From Humulus lupulus (taxonomy: Eukaryota; Streptophyta; Magnoliopsida; Rosales; Cannabaceae), in the NCBI RefSeq assembly GCF_963169125.1, contig NC_084794.1:228442219-228506218 (forward strand): a DNA stretch of 64,000 nt. Direction: 5' to 3'. A model generated the notes under the pieces. It was given only the letters and a program-made list of their open reading frames with translations. It searched no databases and had not been told where the DNA came from. The position numbers and the translations under genes were made by a program. This document shows positions 44,467 to 56,184 of the stretch, in pieces (position 1 is the stretch's first letter; the number at the start of each line of letters is the position of its first letter).

Positions 44467-46372
44467 GTAACATCCTCCTAATCCAGGACTATCACACTAT
44501 GTAATTAAATAGTGTTTAACTCGCTAAACGAGTCATTTAGACTTAAAACATGTAATTGAAACTAACCACAAGTTTAGGTACTAAAAATTTATGTCAAAAG
44601 TCAACCATTTCATTAAAAGAGTTTGATTTCAACACGTGGGACCCCAACAGAGTTTAAAAACGGTTACAAACTCAAAATGAATACAAAATCCAACCTAAGC
44701 GGCAAAATCAGGGTTAAACCCTAGTTCCAATTGATAACCTGGGCTATGGCGGTCAAGCTGCATATGTACACCCTGCCCCTGAAGCTCTCAAACTCATGGC
44801 TGGCCTAACTTTTCTTTTTCTTTACATGCACCATACAGTACCCGTGAACCGAGGCTTAGCAAGAAAACATAATCATGCTCATAAATAGTAATCATCAAGT
44901 CACAAAATCATAATCAACATGCCTAAACGTAATAACCCTACTAATGCATAAAATCAATCTAGATAAGTGACTATAGAGACACATCGGACCCCTTGCCCTA
45001 TTCCCTATATAACCAACCTTAGAGCTGGCCAAGCGTACCTGACGCTTATTATTTTAGGCAGCCATAGGGTCGTTCGAGCGTATATCATGCTTCCTGGTTA
45101 GCTTAACCACATCGGTCGGTGTTCAACATGCTATTTTCGTGCCTCGACTCATAATTCAAGCCTTTAAACCCTCAGCTTATAAGCCGAGCCTTGTAAACTC
45201 TCGACTAATAAGCCAAATCTTGTAAACTCTCGACTTATAAGCCGAATCTTGCAAACTCTCGGCTTATAAGCCGAGTCTTTTAACCTGATATATCCTCGAC
45301 TAATAAGATGAGCTTTTAATCAAATATCATAGATAGGTCCTCCAATTATAAGCCAAGATTTTAGTTAGAACAATAGATAGGTCATCGGCTTATAAGCCAA
45401 GCTTTTCATTCTAGTATAATTGATAAAATCTCGACTTATAAGTCGAGCCTTTCCATCAGATATAACAGCTAAATAGTTATTACTTAACATAGGTAAACAC
45501 AGTGCAATCAACATGTTTAATAAAACATTCTCAACATGGTTATAACATGGTTATAACATTGTTGTATAGTCAGGTCAAGCCCTAAACACAGACCGGGTGT
45601 AGTTTTCTTACCTCTGGTCCAAGCACTAGATAAATAGAAACGACCCTCGAACATGATCCCTTCCGAGCCCTAGCAGTACCCTAGTCATAACCATAATAGA
45701 ATATATTCATCAATATCGAGTAAATAAAGGATTTTGAACGAGTCCTAGCCTCCAGGACATCAAATTCTACTAAACCGGGTAGTAGAATCCTTCCCGAGCC
45801 CTTAGGTTTGAGTACCCGCAAATTGAAACCTCACTTGAACAATCTTCCCAATTAGCGCTGCGGTACACACCCTTGAAGGGTCGCAGCGCGCCCTAAAGCA
45901 GAGAGCCCTAACCGTGTTTTCACAGGACACGCACCATGGCGCAACCCACCTGGCGTCGCGGCACTATGGCGGTTCAAAAGAACCCCAACGCCTTTAATTT
46001 CATACGGGTCGTGACGCTCCAAGAACAATGCCAAGGCGCAACCTCGCGAACCCAAAATTCCAGCGAATTTTAAGAATCGCCCAACCTCCCAAAATTACCC
46101 AAACACTCGATTTTACTCACAATTGACCATAAAAATGGTCCCAACAACCCAGAAATATAAAACCAATCTCCAAACTCAACCAAAACATCACAGAAACCAA
46201 AAATTCATAAATAACATTTAGAACTCAAAACTTTAAAAAATCAAAGCTTAAAACTTGCAATTACCTCTGATTAATTCGTTTCCTAGTAGCTTCCTTAAGT
46301 TTGATAGCCACATATATCCACATAATAATGTGGTCTCAATCGTAAAACGTATATATTTACAAATACAGCTTC
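44467..46372 (-). repeat. 5' LTR of element A, major part
   Basis: It matches the 3' LTR (5181-7650) from GTAACATCCTCC onward, including the palindrome array (about 45140-45450) and the CCGCGG-like patches. The first five bases are the right TSD copy of E. A deletion of about 446 bp relative to the other LTR lies at about 46309. Element J interrupts it at 46373, and the last 222 bp are at 55958-56179. Confidence 0.85.
45140..45450. repeat. Array of palindromic units in A's 5' LTR
   Basis: It has the same type of units as at 5859-6080, with a larger number of partial ones. 45258-45275 (CTCGGCTTATAAGCCGAG) and 45430-45447 (CTCGACTTATAAGTCGAG) are both perfect 18-bp palindromes and differ from each other by a paired change in the arms. 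Confidence 0.8.
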
Positions 46373-48670
46373 TGTAACAACCCAAATTCACTAATAAGGC
46401 TTAAGGGCCTTGATTAGTATGCCAGGAAGGCATTAATGGAATAAGTGTGATTAAATGAGTAATTATATGATTACTAGAGTTTGTATGATATTATGTGGTA
46501 ATGTGATATGATAATTGATGATAATATGTAATATATCTGAGAACCACATTATTATGTGGACAGGTTCGCAGAGCACGACTCAAGACGATTCAAGGGTCAT
46601 ATAGCGGGATAAGTCACAACGGGACTTAAGATATGACTTTGGATAAGTCGGGGGTACTTTTAGATAGCGGGTAGTGATTTGGATTACCAGGTCATGAAAA
46701 TAAATATATGGAGATATAATTGAGGTTAGGATGTCTAGGCGAGAATAATGGGGAATTTTACCATTTTGGCCTCGGGGACGGTTCTAGCACCCCGAGCCTC
46801 AGGATTAACTTAATATGTGAGATAGACCTTAGGAAGTCTTTAGAAAAACACAAACCGACTTAAGCTTAGCCTCAGCTCTCCCTCACGCTTAAGGAAAACA
46901 AAGGGAAGGAAAAAGGACACAGAAAACAGGGGAAACAAGTTGGGATTTCTGAGTTTGGTGGTGAGAATTTGGAGGTTTAGCTCAGGGGAAATCAAGGAAT
47001 TGAAGCAGGGATTAAGGTAAGCATCTAACTCTATTTTCTGTGGTTGAATTCTGAGTTATAGCTGGGTTTTGGTTAAGTGCTGAAGCAAGTATAGTTTTGG
47101 TGTTTTAAGGCAGAATTAAGGAGGACAATTGGGTACTTAGCTTGGCTATGGCTTGGTGAAGTGATTCGACAGCAAAGGTAAGTCAACTTCAGGTTTGGAG
47201 GTTTTAAATTGAGTTTGAGTGGCTAGTTTGAGTGTTTGTGGCACTTGGGTTTCAGAAATTGAAGGGAGGAGATTAGGGTGTGCTAGGCTATGTTTTCTTG
47301 GGAATTATGTTGTTTAGATCATGCAAAAGAAGTTGGGAATTAATTGGTTAAGAGTTGGGAAGTCTTGGGATGATTTAAAGTGAGGTTTCAGGCTTAGGAG
47401 TGGTGTAAATTCTGGGTTCGAAGGGGAGGGTCGTGGCTCTGTTCTAGAGTGCTGCGGCCCTAGCATGCAAAGAAGCCAAGGAGGCTCGGCCAAGGGGGAG
47501 CGTTGCGGCGCCCAAGGCAAGGGCCGCGGCACATGTGTGGTTCAGCGTGGGAGTAGGTTCTATTTTGGGGAAGGGCCGCGGCTAGGCTTCAGGGGCCGCA
47601 GCCCTTGGTTGCACACTTGAGATTTTGAGGGTTTTAAGCACGGGAAAGTGGTATAGTGTGCTTGGGTTTGGTTTCACCACCGTGCTTGGTGGAATTTGAT
47701 ATCCCGGGAGTTATTTTTATAACTGGAACCTATATTGGAGTATTAATTGAACCTTATACTTTGGTTGTGACTAGGTGATAAAGGCTTAGGCTCAAGAACG
47801 TATCGTGTTTGAGAGACGTTGCTCGTAATTCAATAATCGCACAGACTAAAGGTAAGAAAACTGCACCTGGTTGAATATATGTGACGGGACTAAGGGCTCC
47901 CTAATGTAAATACTTGAAAATATGGTATTATGCCATGCAAGCCATTTAGTGAAACAACGGCCTAAGGTTGCCAAGGGTTTCACTAGCGCACAAGGTGCGG
48001 CTCGGCCACTGGTAGCTGAGGACAGCTTATTATGCACTGAGCTCGGTTTAAGCGGTCCGGAGTCAGTGGGTTAAACAGAGGGCGCAGCCTAAGTCGTCGG
48101 CCTTGAATGTTATGTGATATGATTATTACATGTGATTGAATGTATCTTGTATTGGATTGTATATGCTGAATATCTGTTGAGGATTATCTGATGGAAATAC
48201 ATGCTTACTGAACTATTTGTCTGTGATCATTGTTTGAGTTATTTATGATGTTTTCTTGCTGGGCCTTGGCTCACGGGTGCTGCGTGGTGCAGATAAAGGC
48301 ACAAGCAAGTTAGGTCAGCCCTGACTGGAGAGCTCAGCGAGCAGAATGTACATAGCCAGGTGCTCGGCCGCCACGGTTGAGGTCTTGGCAAGGACACGGA
48401 ACCTAAAGGCTGTCTGTTTTGCCTTAGTATGGCTAGTGGATACTCATGACCCTTTTTGGTAGTCTGTAAACTTATTTTAACTTTGTTTTCGTTTGGGATC
48501 CCATGTTTACTATAGTATAAATATATGAAATGAGTCTTTTGAGACCAAAACCTTTTTAACCTTAGCTTTTACATGTTTAGTGACACATTTTCAAAATAAT
48601 GACTTGATTAGCAAGTCCTGCACCTTTATAAGTACACAGTGTGAGGATCTTGGCTATCCATGGCGTTACA
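46373..48670 (+). repeat. 5' LTR of element J (2298 bp)
   Basis: It ends CCATGGCGTTACA, directly before the primer site. It contains a GC-rich patch with CCGCGGC words (47440-47600) and the block CTTGCTGGGCCTTGGCTCA near 48257, which is conserved in A, G and K. An AT-rich TTATTTTTATAACTG near 47711-47725 is a possible TATA region. Confidence 0.93.
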
Positions 48671-48673
48671 ACT

Positions 48674-48685
48674 TGGTATCAGAGT
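48674..48685 (+). other. Primer-binding site of J
   Basis: TGGTATCAGAGT matches the initiator-methionine-tRNA site with one change at the end. It is separated by three bases from the LTR. Confidence 0.88.
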
Positions 48686-49082
48686 GTCCTAGGTTTAAAG
48701 GTTCCTGAAGACAGCTTTGATATGTACATTCGCTGCTGGAGACAAGCTCAAGTCAGGGTTTGGTAATGTGTATATGTGTGTCTATGTGCTTATGTGCTTG
48801 AGATGAGCTATGCATTTTGTTATTCACTGAATTGCTAGGAAGCATGAGATACTGATAGGGCCTGGCCCTTGACTATAGTGTGAAAATATTGAGGCATGTT
48901 TATTAACATTGTCATGCATGTAAATGAGTATATGGATGATTAATTGTTTATGGTGCATGGATGCTTATATGTGTTGGTTACCTGTGATTGATTATGCTCT
49001 ATTGTTGAGTTTTGGAGAAGCTTTTACCCTGTCATTGTGGTCTGACCGCCGAGTCGATATTTGCAGATTGACTTGGATAGCT
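48686..49082 (+). other. Leader of J
   Basis: About 400 bp without a conserved coding frame. The gag frame is open back to 48924, but that upstream part is not conserved in related elements, and the ATG at 49083 fits the usual M-R-P-R-K start. Confidence 0.6.
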
Positions 49083-49628
49083 ATGCGTCCAAGGAAATCT
49101 TCACGACTAGCCGGCACTGGGTCCGGGACTAGGGGCAATGACCAGGGCCAGACACCTCCTCCAGTCCCTGTGAACTGGCAGCAGTTGATGGCTGAGATGC
49201 AGGCTCGATTACAGAGCCAAGATGAGCTGATTCGTATTCTGCAACAGTAGGCTCCATCAGGGTCTGCTGCCGCTTGTTTACCACCTGCAGTGGTATCAGA
49301 TGTGCAGCCTGGGGAGGTTGTTAACAAGTGGGAACTGTTATATGAGAGGTTCAGGAAGCAGCAACCCCCAGTCTTTGAGGGAGGACCAGATCCGTTGAAA
49401 GCCGAGCAGTGGCTAACTATGATTACAGTAATTTTGGATTTCATGAGAATTGAGGGACAGGATAGAGTGGCCTGTGCCACTTATATGTTGAGAGAGGATG
49501 CCCGTATTTGGTGGGAAGTGGCATCGCAGACCAGAGATGTTGCCACACTGACGTGGGAAGGTTTCAAGGATTTGTTTGGCTAGAAGTACTACAATGTTGC
49601 TGTTAGGGCAGCAAAGGTTAATGAGTTT

Positions 49629-51362
49629 GTGAGTTTGGTACAGGGCAGTATGACAGTTACTGAGTATGCCCTGAAATGTGATAGGCTCACGAAGTTTGCA
49701 CCAGATCTTGTGCCTACTGATGCTGCTAGGCAAGATCATTTTATCAGGGGGCTTAATGCTATGATAGCCCAGGATGTTAGGATCACCACGGTACCTGGAG
49801 GAACCACTTATGCCCAGGCCGTTGAGAGGGCTCTTACCGCTGAGGAAGCGGAGAATAAGATATGGAAGGAGAGCGCGGTAAGGAGTGAGGGCCGCAGGGT
49901 GGAGCCTCCTTATTCAGGGACAGGTAGGGGCGGAGGCCCCCGTGACTTCAAGAGGAAGACTCCTGACACTTCGGCTGCTCCTTGTCCTGATAGGAGGGGT
50001 CGGGGTGGTCAGGGTGGCCATCAAGGTGGCAGTGAGGCATGGCAGACCTATCTAGAGTGTCCGAGGTGTAGAAGACACCATTTGGGCGAGTGCCGGGCCA
50101 AGGCATGTTTTGTGTGTGGGGCAGTGGGGCATCTCAGGAAAGACTGCCCAACGATGAAGAAAGGTGAAGCGGGAAAGGTGGATAGCTTGACTCCAGCTCG
50201 AGTATTCACCTTGACTCAGGCGGAGGCTGAGGTTAGTCCCTCAGTAGTGACAGGTCAGCTTTCTAGTGCTGGCTTTCCTTTTACAGTATTGATTGATTCT
50301 GGTGCTACACATTCTTTTGTTTCTAGTAGAGTGATTGATAGATTGTGTAGACCTAGTGAGTATCGGACCGCAGGGTTTGGGACTCTGTTGCCTACAAGGG
50401 AACTGGTAGTCTCTAGGAGATGGATTAGGGCACTGCCAGTGATGGTTGATGGTAGGGAACTCTCGGTGGATTTGATTGAATTATATTTGGGAGACTTTGA
50501 TATGATTCTAGGAATGGATTGGCTGGCTAGGTATGGAGCTACGATTGACTGCAGGAAGAAGATGGTTACCTTTGAGCCTAAGGGCGAGGACCCTTTTATC
50601 TTTGTGGGTGCGGTGTCTGGACCTTGTGTACCTATGATTTCAGCATTGAGAGCCAGGGACTTGCTGCAGGGGGGATGCATAGGTTTTCTGGCTAGTGTGG
50701 TGGATACCACCAGAGTTATGTCGGCAGGGCCGGGAGAGACCAGATTGGTGTGTGAGTTTTTGGATGTCTTCCTTGAGGATTTGCCAGGGTTGCCACCGCA
50801 TAGGGAGATACAGTTTGAGATTGAGTTGGCACCAGGGACAGAACCAGTATCATGGACACCGTACAGGATGGCACCAGCAGAATTGAAAGAGTTGAAGATA
50901 CAGTTGCAAGAACTTCTGGATTTGGGGTTTATTAGGCCTAGCTATTCTCCATGGGACGCTCCAATGTTGTTTGTTAAGAAGAAGGACGGGACCTTGAGGA
51001 TGTGCATCGATTACAGAGAATTAAACAAGCTCACTATTAAGAATAAGTACCCTCTGCCAAGGATTGATGACTTATTCGATCACCTGCAAGGTAAGACGGT
51101 GTTCTCGAAGATTGATCTTCGATCTGGTTATCACCAGCTGAGGATCAAGGATGAGGATATACCAAAGACAGCTTTTCGAACGCGTTATGGGCATTATGAG
51201 TTCTTGGTCATGTCTTTTGGTCTGACCAATGCCCCGTCAACTTTTATGGATCTGATGAATAGGGTGTTTAAGGACTTTTTGTACCGGTTTGTCATTGTCT
51301 TCATCGACGACATTTTGGTATACTCCAGTTCAGAGGCAGAGCATGAGCGGCATCTCCGATAG
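49629..51362 (+). CDS. J polyprotein segment: gag C-terminus, protease, reverse transcriptase start
   Basis: This is the open part between the second and third TAG codons (577 codons from the first in-frame ATG). It holds the capsid end ([11 protein letters not shown]), an arginine/glycine-rich linker and an intact C-C-H-C zinc knuckle. The aspartic protease has D-S-G-A near residue 222 and the helix [11 protein letters not shown]. The reverse transcriptase fingers and palm end with the active site [11 protein letters not shown] at about 51290-51325. All catalytic residues that I can check are intact. The segment on its own would not be a natural product. Confidence 0.85.
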   Translation: MSLVQGSMTVTEYALKCDRLTKFAPDLVPTDAARQDHFIRGLNAMIAQDVRITTVPGGTTYAQAVERALTAEEAENKIWKESAVRSEGRRVEPPYSGTGRGGGPRDFKRKTPDTSAAPCPDRRGRGGQGGHQGGSEAWQTYLECPRCRRHHLGECRAKACFVCGAVGHLRKDCPTMKKGEAGKVDSLTPARVFTLTQAEAEVSPSVVTGQLSSAGFPFTVLIDSGATHSFVSSRVIDRLCRPSEYRTAGFGTLLPTRELVVSRRWIRALPVMVDGRELSVDLIELYLGDFDMILGMDWLARYGATIDCRKKMVTFEPKGEDPFIFVGAVSGPCVPMISALRARDLLQGGCIGFLASVVDTTRVMSAGPGETRLVCEFLDVFLEDLPGLPPHREIQFEIELAPGTEPVSWTPYRMAPAELKELKIQLQELLDLGFIRPSYSPWDAPMLFVKKKDGTLRMCIDYRELNKLTIKNKYPLPRIDDLFDHLQGKTVFSKIDLRSGYHQLRIKDEDIPKTAFRTRYGHYEFLVMSFGLTNAPSTFMDLMNRVFKDFLYRFVIVFIDDILVYSSSEAEHERHLR

Positions 51363-51389
51363 GTTTTACAGAGGTTAAGGGAGCATCAG

Positions 51390-53624
51390 TTGTACCCCAA
51401 GTTTAAGAAATGTGAGTTTTGGCTACCAGAGGTGGCCTTTCTTGGACATATAGTTGGGGCAGAAGGGATTAAGGTGGATCCGTCCAAGGTGGAAGTAGTT
51501 AGAGATTGGCCGAGGCCGAGGAATGCCTCGAAGGTGCGGAGTTTCCTTGGGTTGGCTGGTTACTACAGGCGGTTTGTAGAGGTGTTCTCGAAGATTTCTT
51601 CGCCGATGACAGAGTTGACAAGAAAGAATCAGAAGTTCGTCTGGTCAGAGAGGTGTGAGAACAACTTTCAGGAGTTGAAGCGACGGCTTATTTCTGCGCC
51701 TGTGTTGAGTCTTCCTTCGGAGGAAGGGAAGTTCGTGGTTTACTGTGATGCATCGAGGTTAGGCTTAGGTTGTGTGCTGATGCAGAATGAGAAAGTTATA
51801 GCCTATGCATCTCGACAGCTGAAGGAGTATGAGCAGAGGTACCCGACTCACGATTTGGAGTTAGCGGCAGTGGTATTTGCAATGAAGGTGTGGCGTCATT
51901 ATCTGTACGGAGAGAAGTGTGAGATCTACACTGATCATAAGAGTCTAAAGTATTTCTTCACGCAGAAGGATCTGAATATGAGACAGAGACGTTGGTTGGA
52001 GTTGGTTAAGGATTATGATTGTGATATCCTTTACCACCCTGGGAAAGCCAGCGTGGTGGCAGATGCATTATGTCGAAGGGGCCCAGGACAGTTGTATAGT
52101 TCTACTCAGATCTTGAGGGAATTGGCTAATGAGATGGTTAGGGCAAGGATAGAACTGGTGGTGGGCCAGTTAGCCAATGTCACTTTACAGTCGACCCTGT
52201 TGGAGCGAATCAAGGAGGGTCAGTTGGTGGATGTGCAGTTGCAGGATAGTAGGCAGCATGCCTTAGCGGGGACAGCTAAGGATTATTCAGTTTCAGAGGC
52301 AGGTTTGCTCCGGTATCAGGGGCGTATATGTGTTCCGGCAGATGAGGGGATTAGGTGTGAGATATTGGATGAGTCCCACACTACGCCATACTCACTTCAT
52401 CCGGGTACCACGAAGATGTATCAGGATCTACGGACGTTATACTGGTGGCCCGGGATGAAGAAGGATGTAGTTGAGTATGTATCTAGATGTTTAACCTGTC
52501 AGCAGGTTAAGGCTGAGCATCAGCGACCAGCGGGATTTCTGCAGCCTTTGGGTATCCCAGAATGGAAGTGGGAGGATATTACGATGGACTTCGTGGGAGG
52601 ATTACCCAGGACGGTTGGACTTCATGACTCAGTGTGGGTGATAGTGGACAGATACACTAAGTCAGCTCATTTTCTACCAGTGAGGTCAACTTATACCGTG
52701 GAGCAGTATGCAGAGCTGTATGTGAGGGAGATAGTTTGTCTCCATGGAGTTCCAAAGTCTATTGTATCTGATCGAGACCCTATCTTTACCTCTAAGTTCT
52801 GGGGAGCTCTGCAGAGAGCCATGGGGACTCAGTTGAAGTTTAGCACATGTTTTCATCCTCAGACTGACGGACAGTCTGAGAGGACGATTCAGGTATTGGA
52901 GGACATGCTTAGGGCATGTGTGATTGACTTTGAGGGTTTGTGGAGAAAGTATCTTCCATTGATTAAGTTTTCATATAACAACAGTTCTCAGTCCACGATT
53001 GGAGTGGCTCCTTATGAGATGTTATATGGAAGGAAGTGCAGATCGCCTATTCACTGGGATGAGATGGGTGAGAGAAGATATTTAGGGCCAGATATGGTTC
53101 AGAAGACTAATGAGGCCATTGAAAAGATTCGAGCTAGGATGCTTGCCTCGCAGAGAAGACAGAAGAGCTACGCTGATCCTAAGCGTAGGAGCGTGGAGTT
53201 CCAGGTTGGGGACCACGTGTTTCTGCGAGTTTCACCGTTGAGGGGGGTGAGGAGGTTTGGAGTGAAGGGCAAGTTGAGCCCTCGGTTCGTTGGACCCTTT
53301 GAGATTCTAGAGAGGGTTGGGCAGGTGGCTTATAGGCTGGCCTTGCCACCATCCTTATCAGGAGTTCATAATGTGTTCCACGTCTCTATGTTGCGGAAGT
53401 ATGTTTCTGATACTACACATGTGTTGAGGCATGAGGACTTGGAGCTGCAGGTATATTTGTCCTATGAGGAGAGACCAGTTCAGATTTTGGATCGGAAGGA
53501 GAAGGTTCTACGGAATAAGACGATTCCATTAGTGAAAGTATTATGGAGAAACAGCAAGGTCGAAGAAGAGACCTGGGAGCTAGAGACGGCGATGCGGGAT
53601 CAGCATCCCGAGCTATTCAGGTAA
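51390..53624 (+). CDS. J polyprotein segment: reverse transcriptase end, RNase H, integrase, tail
   Basis: Open frame of 744 codons after the third TAG. It holds the thumb and connection (F-L-G-H-I-V-G and F-L-G-L-A-G-Y-Y-R), RNase H (V-Y-C-D-A-S, E-L-A-A-V-V, Y-T-D-H-K-S-L, V-A-D-A-L) and the integrase zinc domain (H-x6-H in S-H-T-T-P-Y-S-L-H, then C-L-T-C). The integrase core has D in T-M-D-F-V-G-G, D in I-V-S-D-R-D-P-I-F and E in G-Q-S-E-R-T-I-Q. The G-P-F segment R-F-V-G-P-F-E-I-L follows, and the tail [11 protein letters not shown]...[14 protein letters not shown] resembles a chromodomain. The stop is TAA at 53622. Confidence 0.9.
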   Translation: MYPKFKKCEFWLPEVAFLGHIVGAEGIKVDPSKVEVVRDWPRPRNASKVRSFLGLAGYYRRFVEVFSKISSPMTELTRKNQKFVWSERCENNFQELKRRLISAPVLSLPSEEGKFVVYCDASRLGLGCVLMQNEKVIAYASRQLKEYEQRYPTHDLELAAVVFAMKVWRHYLYGEKCEIYTDHKSLKYFFTQKDLNMRQRRWLELVKDYDCDILYHPGKASVVADALCRRGPGQLYSSTQILRELANEMVRARIELVVGQLANVTLQSTLLERIKEGQLVDVQLQDSRQHALAGTAKDYSVSEAGLLRYQGRICVPADEGIRCEILDESHTTPYSLHPGTTKMYQDLRTLYWWPGMKKDVVEYVSRCLTCQQVKAEHQRPAGFLQPLGIPEWKWEDITMDFVGGLPRTVGLHDSVWVIVDRYTKSAHFLPVRSTYTVEQYAELYVREIVCLHGVPKSIVSDRDPIFTSKFWGALQRAMGTQLKFSTCFHPQTDGQSERTIQVLEDMLRACVIDFEGLWRKYLPLIKFSYNNSSQSTIGVAPYEMLYGRKCRSPIHWDEMGERRYLGPDMVQKTNEAIEKIRARMLASQRRQKSYADPKRRSVEFQVGDHVFLRVSPLRGVRRFGVKGKLSPRFVGPFEILERVGQVAYRLALPPSLSGVHNVFHVSMLRKYVSDTTHVLRHEDLELQVYLSYEERPVQILDRKEKVLRNKTIPLVKVLWRNSKVEEETWELETAMRDQHPELFR

Positions 53625-53642
53625 ATTTCGAGGATGAAATTC

Positions 53643-53660
53643 TCAGTAGGAGGGGATAGT
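53643..53660 (+). other. Polypurine tract of J
   Basis: TCAGTAGGAGGGGATAGT directly precedes the 3' LTR and has the purine-rich core AGGAGGGGA. Confidence 0.75.
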
Positions 53661-55957
53661 TGTAACAACCCAAATTCACTAATAAGGCTTAAGGGCCTTG
53701 ATTAGTATGCCAGGAAGGCATTAATGGAATAAGTGTGATTAAATGAGTAATTATATGATTACTAGAGTTTGTATGATATTATGTGGTAATGTGATATGAT
53801 AATTGATGATAATATGTGATATATGTAAGAACCACATTATTATGTGGACAGGTTCGCAGAGCACGACTCAAGATGATTCTAGGGTCAGATAGCGGGATAA
53901 GTCACAACGGGACTTAAGATATGACTTTGGATAAGTCGGGGGTACTTTTAGATAGCGGGTAGTGATTTGGCTTACCAGGTCATGAAAATAAATATATGGA
54001 GATATAATTGAGGTTAGGATGTCTAGGCGAGAATAATGGGGAATTTTACCATTTTGGCCTCGGGGACGGTTCTAGCACCCCGAGCCTCAGGATTAACTTA
54101 ATATGTGAGATAGACCTTAGGAAGTCTTTAGAAAAACACAAACCGACTTAAGCTTAGCCTCAGCTCTCCCTCACGCTTAAGGAAAACAAAGGGAAGGAAA
54201 AAGGACACAGAAAACAGGGGAAACAAGTTGGGATTTCTGAGTTTGGTGGTGAGAATTTGGAGGTTTAGCTCAGGGGAAATCAAGGAATTGAAGCAGGGAT
54301 TAAGGTAAGCATCTAACTCTATTTTCTGTAATTGAATTCTGAGTTCTAGCTGGGTTTTGGTTAAGTGCTGAAACAAGTATAGTTTTGGTGTTTTAAGGCA
54401 GAATTAAGGAGGACAATTGGGTACTTAGCTTGGCTATGGCTTGGTGAAGTGATTCGACAGCAAAGGTAAGTCAACTTCAGGTTTGGAGGTTTTAAATTGA
54501 GTTTGATTGGCTGGTTTGAGTCTTTATGGCACTTGGGTTTCAGAAATTGAAAGGAGGAGATTAAGGTGTGCTAGGCTGTGTTTTCTTGGGAATTATGTTG
54601 TTTAGATCATGCTAAAGAAGTTGGGAATTAATTGGTTAAGAGTTGGGAAGTCTTGGGATGGTTTAAAATGAGGTTTCAGGCTTAGGAGTGGTGTAAATTC
54701 TGGGTTCGAAGGGGAGGGCCGCGGCTCTGTTCTAGAGCGCTGCGGCCCTAACATGCAAAGAAGCCAAGGAGGCTCAGCCAAGGGGGAGCGTCGCGGCGCC
54801 CAAGGCAAGGGTCGCAGCACGTGTGTGGTTCAGCATGGGATAGGTTCTGTTTTGGGGAAGGGCCGCGGCTAGGCTTCAGGGGCCGCAGCCCTTGGTTGCA
54901 CACTTGAGATTTTGAGGGTTTTAAGCACGGGAAAGTGGTCTAGTGTGCTCGGGTTTGGTTTCACCACCGTGCTTGGTGGAATTTGATATCCCGGGAGTTA
55001 GTTTTATAACTGGAACCTATATTGGAGTATTAATTGAACCTTATACTTTGGTTGTGACTAGGTGATAAAGGCTTAGGCTCAAGAACGTATCGTGTTTGAG
55101 AGACGTTGCTCGTAATTCAATAATCGCACAGACTAAAGGTAAGAAAACTGCACCTGGTTGAATATATGTGACGGGACTAAGGGCTCCCTAATGTAAATAC
55201 TTGAAAATATGGTATTATGCCATGCAAGCCATTTAGTGAAACAACGGCCTAAGGTTGCCAAGGGTTTCACTAGCGCACAAGGTGCGGCTCGGCCACTGGT
55301 AGCTGAGGACAGCTTATTATGCACTGAGCTCGGTTTAAGCGGTCCGGAGTCAGTGGGTTAAACAGAGGGCGCAGCCTAAGTCGTCGGCCTTGAATGTTAT
55401 GTGATATGATTATTACATGTGATTGAATGTATCTTGTATTGGATTGTATATGCTGAATATCTGTTGAGGATTATCTGATGGAAATACATGCTTACTGAAC
55501 TATTTGTCTGTGATCATTGTTTGAGTTATTTATGATGTTTTCTTGCTGGGCATTGGCTCACGGGTGCTACGTGGTGCAGGTAAAGGCAAGGGCAAGTTAG
55601 GTCAGCCCTGACTGGAGAGCTTAGCAAGCAGAATGTACATAGCCAGGTGCTCGGCCGCCACGATTGAGGTCTTGGCAAGGACATGGAACCTAAAGGCTGT
55701 CTGTTTTGCCTTAGTATGGCTAGTGGATACTCATGACCCTTTTTGGGAGTCTATAAACTTATTTTAACTTTGTTTTCGTTTGGGATCCCATGTTTACTAT
55801 AGTATAAATATATGAAATGAGTCTTTTGAGACCAAAACCTTTTTAACCTTAGCTTTTACATGTTTAGTGACACGTTTTCAAAATAATGACTTGATTAGCA
55901 AGTCCTGCACCTTTATAAGTACACAGTGTGACGGTCTTGGCTCTCCAGGGCGTTACA
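53661..55957 (+). repeat. 3' LTR of element J (2297 bp)
   Basis: Near-identical to 46373-48670, with scattered single-base differences, mostly transitions. It ends GGGCGTTACA, followed by CCCTC, the imperfect right TSD. Confidence 0.93.
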
Positions 55958-56179
55958 CCCTCAATGGGTCAAATTACAAAAATATCTTTCTAATAAGAAA
56001 CGGGCCCACATGCATGCTTCATACACCTAAACATGCAAACCTAGTCATATCATAATATAACTCACATAATTCACATGATAATATACACACATCATATAAA
56101 CACATAATTAATCCAATTATTACCCTCCTGACACACTAATCAAGGCACTAAGCCTAATTCACAAATTTGATATGTTACA
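55958..56179 (-). repeat. 5' LTR of element A, outer 222 bp
   Basis: It continues the LTR of A where J interrupted it. It matches 7437-7650 of the 3' LTR and ends GATATGTTACA, directly followed by TTGAA. Confidence 0.87.
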
Positions 56180-56184
56180 TTGAA
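56180..56184. repeat. Right TSD of element A (TTGAA)
   Basis: Exact copy of 5176-5180. Confidence 0.85.

Larger units (their letters stand above)
49083..53624 (+). pseudogene. Element J: gag-pol polyprotein with three TAG stops
   Basis: One frame of 1514 codons from M-R-P-R-K-S-S-R to P-E-L-F-R. TAG codons lie at 49248-49250 (after Q-Q), 49581-49583 (F-G, then K-Y-Y) and 51360-51362 (H-L-R, then V-L-Q). Domains: gag 49083 to about 50000; zinc knuckle [14 protein letters not shown] near 50105-50147; protease [10 protein letters not shown] near 50287; reverse transcriptase about 50930-51500; RNase H about 51720-52080; integrase about 52370-53300; chromodomain-like tail to 53624. No frameshift is seen, so loss of function may be recent. 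A single large frame for gag and pol is usual in Tekay-type chromoviruses. Confidence 0.9.
46373..55957 (+). mobile_element. Element J: nearly complete Ty3 chromovirus (9585 bp)
   Basis: Two LTRs of 2298 and 2297 bp, with roughly 2 percent difference by eye, begin TGTAACAACCC and end GTTACA. Primer site, gag, protease, reverse transcriptase, RNase H, integrase, GPF/Y-type segment, chromodomain-like tail and polypurine tract are all in place and in order. One frame runs from 49083 to 53624 with three TAG codons and no frameshift. The TSD is imperfect (GCTTC at 46368-46372, CCCTC at 55958-55962). It is the youngest element of the nest. The domain set suggests the Tekay/Del group. Confidence 0.92.
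5181..56179 (-). mobile_element. Element A: Ty3 chromovirus spanning 51 kb because of insertions
   Basis: Two related LTRs (5181-7650, and a split copy 42255-42260 / 44472-46372 / 55958-56179) bound the element, with TSD TTGAA on both sides. Between them the parts of one minus-strand Ty3 polyprotein occur in consistent order: primer site 42241-42252, gag 41565-39341, protease to about 38971, reverse transcriptase 38900-38096, RNase H 37924-37729 and 24861 downward, integrase start to 24476, and the polyprotein C terminus 7972-7651. About 0.96 kb of integrase core is missing at the B junction, judged against element J. The C-terminal chromodomain-like tail and order of domains suggest the Tekay/Del group. 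The element is dead, with many stops, frameshifts and five insertions. Confidence 0.85.

Noticed and set aside
50255..50710. Minus-strand 151-codon frame inside J
   Set aside because: Shadow of the protease-coding strand, which has the clear D-S-G active site.
49083..53624. J or its relatives as endogenous pararetrovirus
   Set aside because: LTRs, tRNA primer site, polypurine tract and integrase with a chromodomain-like tail identify Ty3 retrotransposons; no movement protein was seen.
46368..55962. Perfect TSD for J
   Set aside because: GCTTC and CCCTC differ at two of five positions; the insertion is supported by the interrupted LTR of A, not by an exact TSD.
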